Positions 8,839 to 18,465 of a stretch of DNA of 64,000 nucleotides are shown here, piece by piece. Source of the DNA: Laspinema olomoucense D3b. Lineage in GTDB: Bacteria > Cyanobacteriota > Cyanobacteriia > Cyanobacteriales > Laspinemataceae. The stretch lies in NCBI RefSeq assembly GCF_025370785.1, contig NZ_JAMXFA010000003.1, forward strand, positions 62,001 to 126,000, read 5' to 3'. Positions within the stretch are counted from its first letter, which is position 1; each line of letters opens with the position of its first letter. Made by a program: the position numbers and the translations under genes. The notes beneath the pieces were generated by a model. It had not been told where the DNA came from. It made no database searches and was given only the letters and a program-made list of their open reading frames with translations.

Positions 8839-10455
8839 TTATCCCCGTCGCCAGTCTACCCCACAACCGATCGCCGCTAGTCCCCAGAAACCGAACAATA
8901 ACCAATCTCCCCATCGCACATATAAGGTTTGAGTTTGGCGTCGGTAAATGGTATCGGTATGAATTTGATAGGTATTTTGTTCGGAAATCCAGATAGTTTT
9001 GCCTTGGGGATTCACGATCGCCGAATAACCTGTATTGGTTGCACGAACCGCCCAGCGATCGGTTTCGATCGCCCGCATCACATCTTGAGCATGATGTTGC
9101 TCCATCATGGTGGCGGTATAATGAGCATCATTAGACGCACTCAGCATAAACTCCCCTCCGGCTGCTGCTTGACGCCGAAACAGTTCAGAAAAGGCCGAAT
9201 CATAACAAATCCCGGCGATCGCTCGTCCGAAGGGCGTATCAAATACTTGATCCGGTTTCCCCGCCACTAACCGCGCCTCTAAGGGCGATAACCGGGACAC
9301 GATTTTACCCAAAATTGCCTCAAATGGAATATATTCTCCCAAGGGCACTAGCTTGGTTTTATCGTACCGACTAAAGGTTTCTCCCTCGGGAGTGACCGTG
9401 ACTAAACTATTGGTAAAATTGCCCTCTCGACTGCCAAAGGTTCCCACCCAAGCAACAGTATTATAATCCAGAATGGTTTGATAAAAGGAACTGTAACGGG
9501 TATTTTCATCAGTCCATAAATAGGGAAATGCGGTTTCGGGAATCAAGATGCCATCCACTCCCGCCTCAGCTAACTGTTGATACCCTGTGGTATATCCTTC
9601 CAAGGCGCGCCGCCATCCCTGGGAATCAAACTTAATTTCATTGGGAATATTCCCTTGAATGATGCCAACGGTTAAGGCATTTTCTGGAGATTGGGTCAGG
9701 GGGCGATTGTAGAGAGCAAATCCAATGCCATGTAAAATTAGGAATAAAATAATCGGGGAAGCTAACAATAAACCTTGGGTTCGCTGGGGAGATTTTTGGC
9801 CAGAATTGAAGGCAAGGATGGCTTCGGCAATTAATCCATTGACGATGACGATCGCCCCGGTAATTGTGGTCGGACCAGATAGCTGTCCCAGGTGCAAAAT
9901 GACTAAGTTTTGGTGACTTTGGGTATAGGCAAGGGCGGTCCACCAGAGGTTCCCTGCACTCCATAAGGCTTCTAAACTACACCACAGAGCAGTTGCGATC
10001 GCCACCCGGACCCAGGGTGAGGGCGGATGTCCAGAAACTTGGGTGAATCGCCGAGTAATTGCGGTCAAGGTGATGGCCCAAAGGGTGACTAATGCCGCAC
10101 CCCAGAGGGTGATAAAGGTCCAACAAAAGGAGGCGATCGCCAAACTAGCCAGCCAAGGAACCCCCAACCAAGTCATCGGATGAATTCCGGTAATCCAAAA
10201 CAAGGCTATTCCGTGATAGCCGATTCCCCATAATAAAGGCAATCCTAAAAATTTCCACTGCCAGATTCGCTGAGTTTCTGATGGTTTTCCTCCAGTTTTT
10301 ACCAGGAGAATCCACAGGGGAACTAAGGCAATCCAAGCCAAGGGCCAAGCATTAAAAGGGGCGGGGGTTAATCCCATCAAAATCCCACCGAATAAAGCGG
10401 TGGAAAATCTCCAAAAACTGTTAGATTTTAAAGTAAGCTTGAGAGAATTGAACAC
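8839..10455 (-). CDS. lnt: Apolipoprotein N-acyltransferase Lnt
   Basis: Integral membrane enzyme that adds the third acyl chain to lipoproteins. The N-terminal half has several hydrophobic helices including the family opening AFNAWPLAWIALVPLW-like segment (PAPFNAWPLAWIALVPLW). The C-terminal half is a nitrilase domain with the Glu-Lys-Cys set in IPETAFPYLW, YDKTKLVPLGEYIPF and AGICYDSAFSE. The frame is open up to 10575, but that extension would run through a perfect terminator hairpin (10508-10532). I therefore prefer the GTG at 10455, giving 538 residues, close to the family length. No strong ribosome site is visible, so the start is uncertain; ATG at 10518 is the main alternative. It follows gyrA on the same strand but is separated from it by two hairpins. 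Confidence 0.9.
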   Translation of the reverse strand: MFNSLKLTLKSNSFWRFSTALFGGILMGLTPAPFNAWPLAWIALVPLWILLVKTGGKPSETQRIWQWKFLGLPLLWGIGYHGIALFWITGIHPMTWLGVPWLASLAIASFCWTFITLWGAALVTLWAITLTAITRRFTQVSGHPPSPWVRVAIATALWCSLEALWSAGNLWWTALAYTQSHQNLVILHLGQLSGPTTITGAIVIVNGLIAEAILAFNSGQKSPQRTQGLLLASPIILFLILHGIGFALYNRPLTQSPENALTVGIIQGNIPNEIKFDSQGWRRALEGYTTGYQQLAEAGVDGILIPETAFPYLWTDENTRYSSFYQTILDYNTVAWVGTFGSREGNFTNSLVTVTPEGETFSRYDKTKLVPLGEYIPFEAILGKIVSRLSPLEARLVAGKPDQVFDTPFGRAIAGICYDSAFSELFRRQAAAGGEFMLSASNDAHYTATMMEQHHAQDVMRAIETDRWAVRATNTGYSAIVNPQGKTIWISEQNTYQIHTDTIYRRQTQTLYVRWGDWLLFGFWGLAAIGCGVDWRRG

Positions 10456-10507
10456 GGTTATTTGTTTTAAATTCAAGTTTTTTTTGTAATACGAAGTATT
10501 TATAAAG

Positions 10508-10532
10508 AAAGCGAGCATTTTGCTCGCTTTTT
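10508..10532. terminator. Bidirectional-type terminator downstream of gyrA
   Basis: AAAGCGAGCA and TGCTCGCTTT form a perfect 10-bp stem with a 3-base loop. The plus strand continues as TTTTT; on the minus strand the stem itself ends in TTT. It separates gyrA from lnt. Confidence 0.75.
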
Positions 10533-10554
10533 CTATTACAAACTGATGGAAAAT

Positions 10555-10595
10555 TGCTACAACCGGCAGGGTCAAAATCCTGCCGGTTGTGGCAA
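10555..10595 (-). terminator. Long GC-rich hairpin after the gyrA stop
   Basis: ACAACCGGCAGG and CCTGCCGGTTGT pair perfectly over 12 bp (10559-10570 with 10579-10590), and TTGC/GCAA extend the stem by four pairs after one mismatch. It starts 22 bases beyond the gyrA stop. No U-run follows, so it may stabilise the 3' end while the next hairpin terminates. Confidence 0.5.
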
Positions 10596-10616
10596 CTTCT
10601 AACGGTTCAGAGAAAT

Positions 10617-13352
10617 TTAATTTTCCTCTTCGGTTCCGTTGTCCGGGGTGAGGTCATCCTCTTCGCCAGATACAGTGACTACATCAACTCCAGCTTCGAT
10701 ATCCATCTCGATCACGCTGTCGGTAGTGAGGTCATCTTCTTCACCGGATGCGGGAACTAAGGCAACTCCGGCGATCGCATCCGAGGAATCGAGACGCTGA
10801 ACTCGCACCCCTCGGGCCGATCGCGACTGAGAGGAAATCGCCTTACTCGCCTGCCGAATGATAATCCCGCGATTAGTCACAATCATCAATTCATCATCTT
10901 CATTGACGATTCGCAAGGCCGCTAGACGGTCTTTTTCATTGCGGAACTTGATCGCACAAACGCCTTTTCCGGCCCGTCGTTGTAGGCGGAATTGCGTCAC
11001 GGGAACTCGTTTCCCAAACCCGCCAGTGGTAATTACCAAGGCCCAAGGTCCTGGATAGGAAGAGGTTTCGGCAATGTTCTCTTCTTCCCCTTCCGTCTCC
11101 TCGGTTTGCAGATCGATTTCTTCCTGTTCGAGTTCGATATCGAGTTCTGCATCGAGTTCTACATCGAGTTCGAGATTTTCATCCTCGATCGCCTCCTCCA
11201 TTGCAGCAGTCACTTGCGAGGGGAGCACATCCATGCTAATAATATTGTCACCCTTGCGGAGGTTCATGGATTTCACCCCTCGGGTGGCGCGACCCAGAGG
11301 ACGGAGTTGCTTATGATCCGCTTTGAAATGAATCGCCATTCCTTTCGCGGAACCGATGATAATAGTATCTTCGGGTCGCGCTTTTCGGACCCAACGCAAT
11401 TCGTCGCCTTCGGATAAAGAGATGGCAATTAATCCATTGGCGCGGATATTGGAAAAGGCCGAGAGGGCAGTTTTTTTAATGTATCCGCCTTTAGTGAGCA
11501 TCACTAAATATTCTTCGTCGGAAAATTCTTCTACCGAGACGATGGACGTGATTTTTTCATTAAAGGGAATCGGCAACATTTGAGTAATCGCCATGCCTCG
11601 GGCAGTGCGAGACCCGGTGGGAATTTGATAGGCATTCAGGCAGTACACAACCCCGCGATCGCTGAAGAACAAAATAGCATCATGGTCGCGACAGGTTAAG
11701 AAATGGGCAATCCCATCATCTTCTTTAATCTTCGCCCCTGATTTGCCTCGGGTGGCCCGACTTTGCGCCTCGAAGGTATTCACCGGCATCCGCTTGATAT
11801 ACCCTTGTTCTGTAATCATCACCAGGGCTTTTTCATTGGCGATTAAGTCGGTAACATCGATTTCACCTTCGGCGTGTTCGATGACGGTGCGACGGGGGGT
11901 AGAAAACTTCGTTTTGAGTTCTACCGCTTCGTTTTCAATGATTTCTAAAACCCGTTCCCGCCTTGCCAAAATATCCCGCAAATCAGTGATCGTCAGTTGC
12001 AGGTCATCATGTTCTTGTTGAATTTTATCTGCTTCTAAGGCGGTTAAGCGGCGCAACTGCATTTGCAGAATCGCATCGGCTTGGACTTCAGAAAATTCAT
12101 AAGTGGCGATTAATTCTTGTTTGGCAGTGGGGGTATCCGCTGCTTGTCGAATTAAGGCAATAATCCGGTCTAAATTTTCTAAAGCAATTAACAATCCCTG
12201 TAACAGGTGGTCCCGTTCTTCGGCTTTTCGCAGTTCATAGCGCGTCCGCCGTTCGATAGTTTCGATGCGGAATTCTAGGAATACAGCCAGGAACTGTCGG
12301 AGGGTGAGTAACTGCGGTTCGCTGTTGACCAGCGCCAGCATATTTGCTCCGAAATTGGCCTGTAAAGGGGTTTGTTTGTAAAGGTTGTTGAGGACGACGC
12401 GAGGGTAAGCATCGCGCTTGAGTTCGATGACGATTCGCATCCCGTCGCGATCGCTCTCATCCCGGATATCGGAGATGCCTTCGAGACGCTTCTCATTGAC
12501 CATTTCAGCGATGCGTTCAATCATCGATGCCTTATTGGTTTGGTAAGGCAACTCGGTAATGACGATCGCGTCTCTGTCAGGACGTCCGCGATGTTCGATG
12601 GTTTCGATGGTTGCCACGCCGCGCATGGTGATCGAACCCCGTCCCGTGGTATAGGCTTCCCTGATACTACCGACTCCCAGAATTTGGCCTCCGGTGGGAA
12701 AATCCGGACCGGGGATATATTGCATCAACTCAATATCTGTAATCTCAGGATTGTTAATCAGTGCGACTAAGCCGTCCAGGAGTTCTCCCAAGTTGTGGGG
12801 AGGAATATTGGTCGCCATCCCCACGGCAATACCCGAGGAACCGTTGAGTAAGAGTTGGGGGACGCGGGTGGGTAGAACAATCGGTTCTTGCTGCGATCCA
12901 TCGAAGTTATCAATGAAATCGACGGTTTCTTGGTCGATATCCCGCAACATGGCATCCATGCTCAGGGACTGGAGACGACATTCCGTATAACGCATGGCTG
13001 CCGGAGGGTCGTTGTCAATCGAGCCAAAGTTGCCGTGACCATTGATCAGGGGCGATCGCATGGAAAAATCTTGGGCCATCCGCACCAAGGCATCGTAAAC
13101 GGCTGTATCCCCGTGTGGATGGTACTTACCGAGGACTTCCCCGACCACACGAGCGCATTTACGAAAGGGGCGGTCTGGGGTCAAGCCCAACTCGTGCATA
13201 GCATAGAGAATCCGCCTGTGTACAGGCTTGAGACCATCCCTAGCATCTGGGAGCGCCCGACCCACGATCACGCTCATCGCGTATTCGAGGTAGGACTGTT
13301 GCATTTCATTCCGCAGATCCGTCGGGATTATCCGCTCCTGGGAGGTGGTCAT
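10617..13352 (-). CDS. gyrA: DNA gyrase subunit A
   Basis: 911-residue breakage-reunion subunit of the ATP-dependent supercoiling enzyme. The N-terminal winged-helix/tower region carries the catalytic tyrosine, Tyr122 in [11 protein letters not shown], and the quinolone-region motif [20 protein letters not shown]. The C-terminal beta-pinwheel contains QRRAGKG, a good match to the GyrA box Q-R-R-x-G-K-G that separates gyrase from topoisomerase IV. Two unusual features: a strongly acidic insertion at about residues 712-762 between propeller blades, and an acidic tail containing a repeated SGEEDDLT segment. The ATG at 13352 gives the canonical N-terminus ([20 protein letters not shown]). Two hairpins follow the stop, so it appears monocistronic. 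Confidence 0.97.
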   Translation of the reverse strand: MTTSQERIIPTDLRNEMQQSYLEYAMSVIVGRALPDARDGLKPVHRRILYAMHELGLTPDRPFRKCARVVGEVLGKYHPHGDTAVYDALVRMAQDFSMRSPLINGHGNFGSIDNDPPAAMRYTECRLQSLSMDAMLRDIDQETVDFIDNFDGSQQEPIVLPTRVPQLLLNGSSGIAVGMATNIPPHNLGELLDGLVALINNPEITDIELMQYIPGPDFPTGGQILGVGSIREAYTTGRGSITMRGVATIETIEHRGRPDRDAIVITELPYQTNKASMIERIAEMVNEKRLEGISDIRDESDRDGMRIVIELKRDAYPRVVLNNLYKQTPLQANFGANMLALVNSEPQLLTLRQFLAVFLEFRIETIERRTRYELRKAEERDHLLQGLLIALENLDRIIALIRQAADTPTAKQELIATYEFSEVQADAILQMQLRRLTALEADKIQQEHDDLQLTITDLRDILARRERVLEIIENEAVELKTKFSTPRRTVIEHAEGEIDVTDLIANEKALVMITEQGYIKRMPVNTFEAQSRATRGKSGAKIKEDDGIAHFLTCRDHDAILFFSDRGVVYCLNAYQIPTGSRTARGMAITQMLPIPFNEKITSIVSVEEFSDEEYLVMLTKGGYIKKTALSAFSNIRANGLIAISLSEGDELRWVRKARPEDTIIIGSAKGMAIHFKADHKQLRPLGRATRGVKSMNLRKGDNIISMDVLPSQVTAAMEEAIEDENLELDVELDAELDIELEQEEIDLQTEETEGEEENIAETSSYPGPWALVITTGGFGKRVPVTQFRLQRRAGKGVCAIKFRNEKDRLAALRIVNEDDELMIVTNRGIIIRQASKAISSQSRSARGVRVQRLDSSDAIAGVALVPASGEEDDLTTDSVIEMDIEAGVDVVTVSGEEDDLTPDNGTEEEN

Positions 13353-13682
13353 AAGATGAAAAACTCCAAAAATGTGAGACTAAATAACAATGAGTCAGAT
13401 AACCGATTGGATGCTACCTCGCATCGAAATATTGCTAAATTCTGATTAATATTTTAACATGGATTGACCTAATTCGGGCCAAAGCTGACGGCTTAAAATA
13501 CCCTGATTTGTGGAGTGTTATTTAAGCGGGCATAATTATCAATGTAAAGGGGTCAGTGGAGGGTGTTCAGTGAGTAGTTGTCGGTTGAGAGTAGACAGTT
13601 CTCAGCGGTCAGTGGACAATGGAGAATAGACCCTGAAGAAATTGGATCAGACCCAGGACAAATGACCAAGGACAAGTGACCC
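13353..13682. other. gyrA / deacetylase divergent intergenic region
   Basis: 330 bp between the divergent starts of gyrA and the HDAC-family gene. The gyrA-proximal half is AT-rich and must hold its promoter, although no clear -35/-10 pair can be singled out. The distal half is occupied by the heptamer-type repeats listed separately. Confidence 0.6.
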
Positions 13683-13701
13683 ATGACAAATAACCAAGGA
13701 C
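13551..13701. repeat. STRR-type heptamer repeats reaching into the next gene
   Basis: Two blocks of degenerate heptamers. The first (about 13551-13612) repeats variants of GTCAGTG. The second is a clean seven-base period from 13656: GGACAAA, TGACCAA, GGACAAG, TGACCCA, TGACAAA, TAACCAA, GGACTG. The array overlaps the ATG at 13683 and codes for the first residues (TNNQG) of the deacetylase. Short tandemly repeated repetitive sequences like these are known in filamentous cyanobacteria. Confidence 0.8.
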
Positions 13702-14624
13702 TGTTTTCTGTAATTTACTCGGAAGAATTTTTAGAGCATGATACGGGGCGATCGCATCCGGAACGTCCAGCTCGGTTAACGGCTATTGTTGAAGCGTTAA
13801 AAGCCTTACCCTGGGCCAGTCGCCTCTCGTGGCACCTGCCGACCCCGGGGCATCAACCCTCGGTACTCTCGGCGATCCAGCGGGTTCATACACCGCGCCA
13901 CATTCACGAAATCGAAATCTTAGCCGAATCTGGGGGGGGGCGCTTAGAGCTGGACACCCCAGTTTCTCGCTACAGTTACGAGGTGGCGCTGCTGGCGGTG
14001 AGTGCCTGGTTGGATGGAGTCGATCGCGTTGTGGAGAAGGGGGAACCGGCGTTCGTGTTAGCGCGACCCCCGGGACATCATGCCGAGAGCGATCGCGGCA
14101 TGGGATTTTGCCTATTTTCCAATGCGGCGATCGCCGCCACCTATGCCTTAAACAAGCATGGACTGCAACGGGTTGCCATCCTGGACTGGGACGTCCATCA
14201 TGGCAATGGTACCCAGGAAATTGTCGAAAAAAATCCCCAAATCGCCTACTGTTCTCTCCATCAATACCCCTGCTATCCCGGGACCGGCGCAGCTCATGAA
14301 ACCGGCGCTTATAAGAACATCCTCAATCTTCCCGTCTCAGCAGGCAGTACCCTCGCTGAATATCAGCTCTTATTTGAGTCCAAAGTCATGCCATTTTTGC
14401 GCCGGTTTCAACCGGATTTGTTACTCATCAGCGCTGGATATGATGCCAATGCTGCAGATCCCTTAGCCCGAATCGACCTGCAACCGGAGGATTACGGCAT
14501 CCTCACCGATTATTGTTTGCAACTGACCCGCCGGATCGTCTTCGGATTGGAGGGAGGATATCACTTAGACGCCCTCAGTCAGTCCGTGATTGCCACCATT
14601 GCGCGCTGTCTGGAATTATCCTAG
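13683..14624 (+). CDS. Histone deacetylase family protein (class II/AcuC-like deacetylase)
   Basis: 313 residues covering a complete zinc-dependent deacetylase fold. Diagnostic motifs are HPERPARL near the N-terminus, RPPGHHAE with the two active-site histidines, LDWDVHHGNGT with the zinc ligands, LLISAGYDAN, and the glycine-rich FGLEGGYHL near the end. In bacteria such enzymes remove acyl groups from lysine, polyamines or acetoin-pathway proteins; the substrate here cannot be told. The start codon and first codons come from a heptamer repeat array, so an in-frame start further in is possible, but conserved sequence (VIYSEEFLEHD) begins about 10 residues in. It converges on a DUF262 gene, with a terminator between them. 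Confidence 0.93.
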   Translation: MTNNQGLFSVIYSEEFLEHDTGRSHPERPARLTAIVEALKALPWASRLSWHLPTPGHQPSVLSAIQRVHTPRHIHEIEILAESGGGRLELDTPVSRYSYEVALLAVSAWLDGVDRVVEKGEPAFVLARPPGHHAESDRGMGFCLFSNAAIAATYALNKHGLQRVAILDWDVHHGNGTQEIVEKNPQIAYCSLHQYPCYPGTGAAHETGAYKNILNLPVSAGSTLAEYQLLFESKVMPFLRRFQPDLLLISAGYDANAADPLARIDLQPEDYGILTDYCLQLTRRIVFGLEGGYHLDALSQSVIATIARCLELS

Positions 14625-14645
14625 AACTTCTGGGCTTTCGGTTGA

Positions 14646-14673
14646 AGAGGGTGATCCTATCCTCCCTCTTTTT
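14646..14673 (+). terminator. Terminator after the deacetylase gene
   Basis: AGAGGG (14646-14651) pairs with CCCTCT (14664-14669) around an interior that contains GAT/ATC, followed by a run of five T. It lies between two convergent genes. Confidence 0.6.
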
Positions 14674-14680
14674 CCCTGAT

Positions 14681-15862
14681 TTAGGAATCTTTGCCGATTT
14701 TAATTTTCGGCACCTCTAACCCGATCTGTGCCATCGCCTCGCGCCATTTGTCGAGTCGGGTTTGAATCCGGTCTCTATTTTTGGTAGAGGATGTGATTGA
14801 TTCACTAAAATCGGGGTCTTGACACACTTTTTTGAGTGCCTCAACAATCTCCGGTTTGCTGCTGCGAAGGTCCTCAGAATTGACATAAGCAAACGAGAGC
14901 ATGATTACATCATAGATAGCGCGGTTGATGGATTTTTCCCATCCCGTATCGGGAGTATAGCGCCGGAAAGCTCCATAATCAAAAACGGCAAACACATCAT
15001 CAATGGTTTTTCTAAAGACTTCGCGATGATGCTCGATGGTTTCATCATCAAAATGAATTCCCTGTTCGAGGTACTGATCCAGGAATTTCGATAAGGTACC
15101 GCGATAGGCGATCGGGTCGAAAAAGAAGGCAAAAAAGCGCAAAATCATTTCGCAATCTTGCATTCGTTTATCGATACTCAGAACCCGCCGACTTTTTTGG
15201 AAAACCTCATCCTCGGAGAGTTCTAAAATTAAATCATTCAACTTGCCCCGATAGACACTATTGCGAATTTCCTGAGCATTCAGCGGCACAAAGCCGGTAT
15301 TTAAGCGCTCAAATACATCAAATTTAATATCCGGATGGGATTCCTTGAGGATGACAATACAGCGAATGGTCCGCGAGAGGAGCAATCGTTGGTAAGAAAC
15401 CTCCAGTTCTTCAAATTTTTTGCGGTTAATTTCCGGGAGAATTTTTAATGCCCGTAGGGAAAAGTCGCCATTGAGAAATCGATAAATCGCCGTCAATCGT
15501 TGTTGACCATCAATGACGCTATAGGAACCATCATCTAACTCGGCAAAATAGCAAACGGGAATGGGAACATTGAGCAGGAGAGATTCAATTAACCGGCTGC
15601 ATTTGGTTTGGTCCCAAACTTGCCGCCGCTGAAATTTATCGGCCAGAACCAGAGTCTGGTCATCAATCTGCGCTTTGAGCGATCGGATCACGAAGTCATA
15701 AGGATGCGTGACGAGCTTTCTATCCTTCACTGGGATATTGAGTTCCTCCTCTAACTCTTCTTCGTCTTCCTCTTCAAATTGAGCCTCCAGTAGTTCCTGG
15801 CTATCTTCAACTTGAGCGCCAAGACTGTCTTCTAGCATTGCCTCCCTCCTTATTCTCTGCAT
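14681..15862 (-). CDS. DUF262 domain protein (ParB/Srx-like fold)
   Basis: 393 residues. An acidic N-terminal tail (about 1-50, rich in E and D) precedes a DUF262 domain with FQRRQVWDQTKCSRLIESLL and the signature IDGQQRLTAI, the ParB-like nucleotide-handling motif found in GmrSD-type restriction proteins. The C-terminal half is mostly helical (DVFERLNTG, LNAQEIRNSVYRGKLNDLI) and continues the family fold. The GmrD-type HNH half is absent, so this is a stand-alone DUF262 protein. Many relatives sit in defence islands, but here the neighbours are housekeeping-like. Both ATG 15862 (AGGAG six bases upstream) and ATG 15838 (AAGGAGG upstream) have good ribosome sites; the longer form is given. Confidence 0.87.
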   Translation of the reverse strand: MQRIRREAMLEDSLGAQVEDSQELLEAQFEEEDEEELEEELNIPVKDRKLVTHPYDFVIRSLKAQIDDQTLVLADKFQRRQVWDQTKCSRLIESLLLNVPIPVCYFAELDDGSYSVIDGQQRLTAIYRFLNGDFSLRALKILPEINRKKFEELEVSYQRLLLSRTIRCIVILKESHPDIKFDVFERLNTGFVPLNAQEIRNSVYRGKLNDLILELSEDEVFQKSRRVLSIDKRMQDCEMILRFFAFFFDPIAYRGTLSKFLDQYLEQGIHFDDETIEHHREVFRKTIDDVFAVFDYGAFRRYTPDTGWEKSINRAIYDVIMLSFAYVNSEDLRSSKPEIVEALKKVCQDPDFSESITSSTKNRDRIQTRLDKWREAMAQIGLEVPKIKIGKDS

Positions 15863-16213
15863 CGCTTGCTTTCTCCTGCCCTACAAGTATCTTTATCTTT
15901 ACTTCCAGACTGTTTGGCTTTCCGGGGATTGAACCGGCAAGACCCACGGTTTACTGTGGCAAGCTTATTGTTACAGTGTAACAGTTAGCTGAACTCTAGG
16001 CGTTAGTTGAGTCTAGGTTTGGGGGGGAGGGGAGAAGGGTTCAGGGATTCGCATTTCCAGAGGGACTAGAGCGGTTCAGATGTAGGGTAGGCAATCCCTC
16101 GCCTACTCTACATTTAGGATCTAGCTGGAGAGGCATTAGCCTCAATCCCAGAAAGAGCGGGATGGAACTGCAAGAATTGCGCTGTTGAAACCCAGTTTTT
16201 AGGGTGGGGTGCG
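15863..16213. other. Intergenic region with a repeat hairpin
   Basis: About 350 bp between the antiporter stop and the DUF262 start, both on the minus strand. It holds the hairpin at 16081-16112, a G-run near 16020 and no credible reading frame. A stretch at 15920-15945 resembles part of a tRNA T-arm but does not fold as a tRNA. Confidence 0.5.
16081..16112 (-). terminator. Imperfect hairpin downstream of the antiporter gene
   Basis: TGTAGGGTAGGC and GCCTACTCTACA pair over 12 positions with a single G-T wobble and an 8-base loop. It may be a terminator or a dispersed TGTAGGGTAGGC-type cyanobacterial repeat. Confidence 0.45.
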
Positions 16214-18289
16214 TTAGTCCAGGTAGCTTGATCCCAACATGACGAGAGAACAAGAAAGCTCCTGGATAACACTTGTGGTGGCATCATCCATCTCTAATCC
16301 AGACATGGTGCGACGTCTTGTGGCTTGGAGAATCACTAAATTATAGGCGATCGCCTCGTTCAGAATCGCCGCTTGGATGTCATCATGGGGGGCCATCACA
16401 ATCTGAATTTGTGTGGGAAGAGTTGGGGCTAATTCAGCGATTAAGGCAGAAAGTTCAGCATGGATCCGAGCATTCACCTCCTGGGGTGTGCGGCGATCGC
16501 AAACATGGAATAAGGTCACCTGTCCCCCATTTATCTGGGCTAAACTATAGGCAAACCGGATGGAAAACACCGCCCGCGCTACGAGACTATCCACGGAAAC
16601 TAAAATTCGTTTCATTTGCAGGGGGGAACCAAGCAAGCGCGTCACCGCTACGGGACAATGTGCTGTCCATAGGAGGCGATCGATCACGTTCCCAAATAAT
16701 CTCGCCCGCAGGGTTGTGGTTTCCCCCCATCCCATGACAATTAAACTGGCTTTTTGCTCTCGACTTGCATGAGCAATTCCCTGGGCAATATCATCATCAA
16801 TCCGAACCGCCGGTTCGGCTTTGACCCCAAATTCTTGAGACAGTTGCACTGCTGCGGCGACTAAATTTTCACTGCGCATGAGGGCCGCATCCACTGCTGA
16901 GGCGTCCATTTGTGCCATCACCCGGGCGATCGACAGGGGAACGATTCGCCCCTCTTCCTGGCGCACCAGCAACGCCGCCATTTCCACTAAATTCTTTTCG
17001 GTTTCTGGGTTATAAACCGGCACAATCACCGTAAACGGGCCATTCGGCTGATTCCCTTCATCAAAAGGCGTTTTCACCGCCTCAAAATTGGTCGTCGGTG
17101 GGGTCAAACTGGCTGCTGCCCGCGCCGTTAAAAATGGCCCTAGAGTTGCGGTGACTAACATCATCACAATCACCGTATTCAGGACCTCTTCACTCAACAA
17201 GCGTTCTCCCAAAGGGTTCAAGGTGTTATATCCAACAATGGTTGCTGCCAGGGTTGCCGCTACTTGAGGAATAGACAGGGACCAAATTGCCAGAGTCTCG
17301 GCGCGAGTGTAGCGATACAGCAATTGAGTGACCAATGCAGCGGCTAATTTACTGATTAAGAGTCCGGAAATAATCGCCAGGGTCAACCAAAATGAAGTCA
17401 GGGTGGCGATAAAGGCGGGAAGGTCAATTAATAGCCCTAAATTCACCATAAAAATGGGAATAAATAGGACACTCCCGACAAACACGACCTTTTCTTTCAC
17501 CGGACCAGAACCCATTGCTCCATTGACGGCCATTCCGGCTAAAAATGCCCCAACAATTTTTTCAACTCCAATGATTTGAGCGCCAACTGCAGCTAAAAAA
17601 ACTGCCAGTAAGACAAATAGAAATTGATTGCCTTCTTCATCTCCAGACCGCCGAAAAAATTCCCGTCCTGCCCAGTCAAACCCAAACAGGACAATGCCGG
17701 TATAAAGGGTTAACAGGATGAGCATGATGGCTAAATTTCCTAGACTAAAACTCCCGGCATGAACGCTTACGCAGACTGCCAATACTAATAGAGCGGGAAT
17801 ATTGGTAAAAATGGTCCCGCCAATGGTAACCATTACCGCCTCATTTCCCATTAATCCTAACCGACTCAAAATGGGATAACCCAAAGGGGTATGAGAGGAC
17901 AGTAAAGACCCAATTAACAGGGAAGCATTCCAACTAAATCCAAAGAAGCGGGCGATGATTGCGCCAGCAATAAAGGGGAAAATAAAGGTCAAACTTCCAA
18001 ATCCAATGGAGCGATTTTTTACCTTTTGAAACTCGGTCATGTCCATTTCCAGACCGGCAACAAACATGAGGTAAACTACTCCGATGTCGGACAGGAGTTT
18101 CATGGTTTCGGATTGCGGCTGTAAGAGCTGCAATCCATTGGGTCCAAAGGCTACCCCAGCCGCCAATAGGCCAATTAATCCGGGCAGTTGTAGCCGTTCA
18201 AAGAAAATTGGGACGACTAAAATAACGGCCAACAGAACGGCAAAGGCAAAGATGGGTTCGTTCTTCAAAAAGCCGAGGGCGAGTTCCAT
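16214..18289 (-). CDS. CPA2-type cation:proton antiporter with C-terminal universal-stress domains
   Basis: 691 residues. The first about 400 are hydrophobic with roughly 12 membrane segments and CPA2/KefB-type motifs: LPGLIGLLAAGVAFGPNGL at the second helix and FVAGLEMDMTEF. The remaining about 280 residues are cytoplasmic and contain two tandem UspA-like segments, one with SLIVMGWGETTTLRARLFG and ending CPVAVTRL, the second beginning MKRILVSVDSLVARAVFSIR. These are nucleotide-binding folds that could gate transport. The protein probably exchanges Na+ or K+ for H+ in the plasma or thylakoid membrane; ion choice is not deducible. The RCK/TrkA-N domain typical of KefB is missing and the USP pair takes its place. 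It is transcribed alone. Confidence 0.9.
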   Translation of the reverse strand: MELALGFLKNEPIFAFAVLLAVILVVPIFFERLQLPGLIGLLAAGVAFGPNGLQLLQPQSETMKLLSDIGVVYLMFVAGLEMDMTEFQKVKNRSIGFGSLTFIFPFIAGAIIARFFGFSWNASLLIGSLLSSHTPLGYPILSRLGLMGNEAVMVTIGGTIFTNIPALLVLAVCVSVHAGSFSLGNLAIMLILLTLYTGIVLFGFDWAGREFFRRSGDEEGNQFLFVLLAVFLAAVGAQIIGVEKIVGAFLAGMAVNGAMGSGPVKEKVVFVGSVLFIPIFMVNLGLLIDLPAFIATLTSFWLTLAIISGLLISKLAAALVTQLLYRYTRAETLAIWSLSIPQVAATLAATIVGYNTLNPLGERLLSEEVLNTVIVMMLVTATLGPFLTARAAASLTPPTTNFEAVKTPFDEGNQPNGPFTVIVPVYNPETEKNLVEMAALLVRQEEGRIVPLSIARVMAQMDASAVDAALMRSENLVAAAVQLSQEFGVKAEPAVRIDDDIAQGIAHASREQKASLIVMGWGETTTLRARLFGNVIDRLLWTAHCPVAVTRLLGSPLQMKRILVSVDSLVARAVFSIRFAYSLAQINGGQVTLFHVCDRRTPQEVNARIHAELSALIAELAPTLPTQIQIVMAPHDDIQAAILNEAIAYNLVILQATRRRTMSGLEMDDATTSVIQELSCSLVMLGSSYLD

Positions 18290-18465
18290 GCAGGTAGGAG
18301 GCTGAATTTTTTTTATTCTATCGCAAGGTTCCCGGATTTTACCGGGGGCGATCGCCTAGATGTATCTGTTGCTTTCACCCCGTAACAAAGCCAAAGAAAA
18401 TCGTAATTTAGACTACAATTTTTGACCGGATTAAGGGCGGGAATTCCCCGGGTGATCCGGCGGGT

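Noticed and set aside
10617-13682. Replication origin near gyrA
   Set aside because: No cluster of DnaA boxes or dnaA/dnaN gene was seen.
15915-15965. tRNA-like stretch with a T-arm-like GATTGAACC segment on the plus strand
   Set aside because: No matching acceptor, D-arm or anticodon arm could be built; the T-stem pairs poorly.
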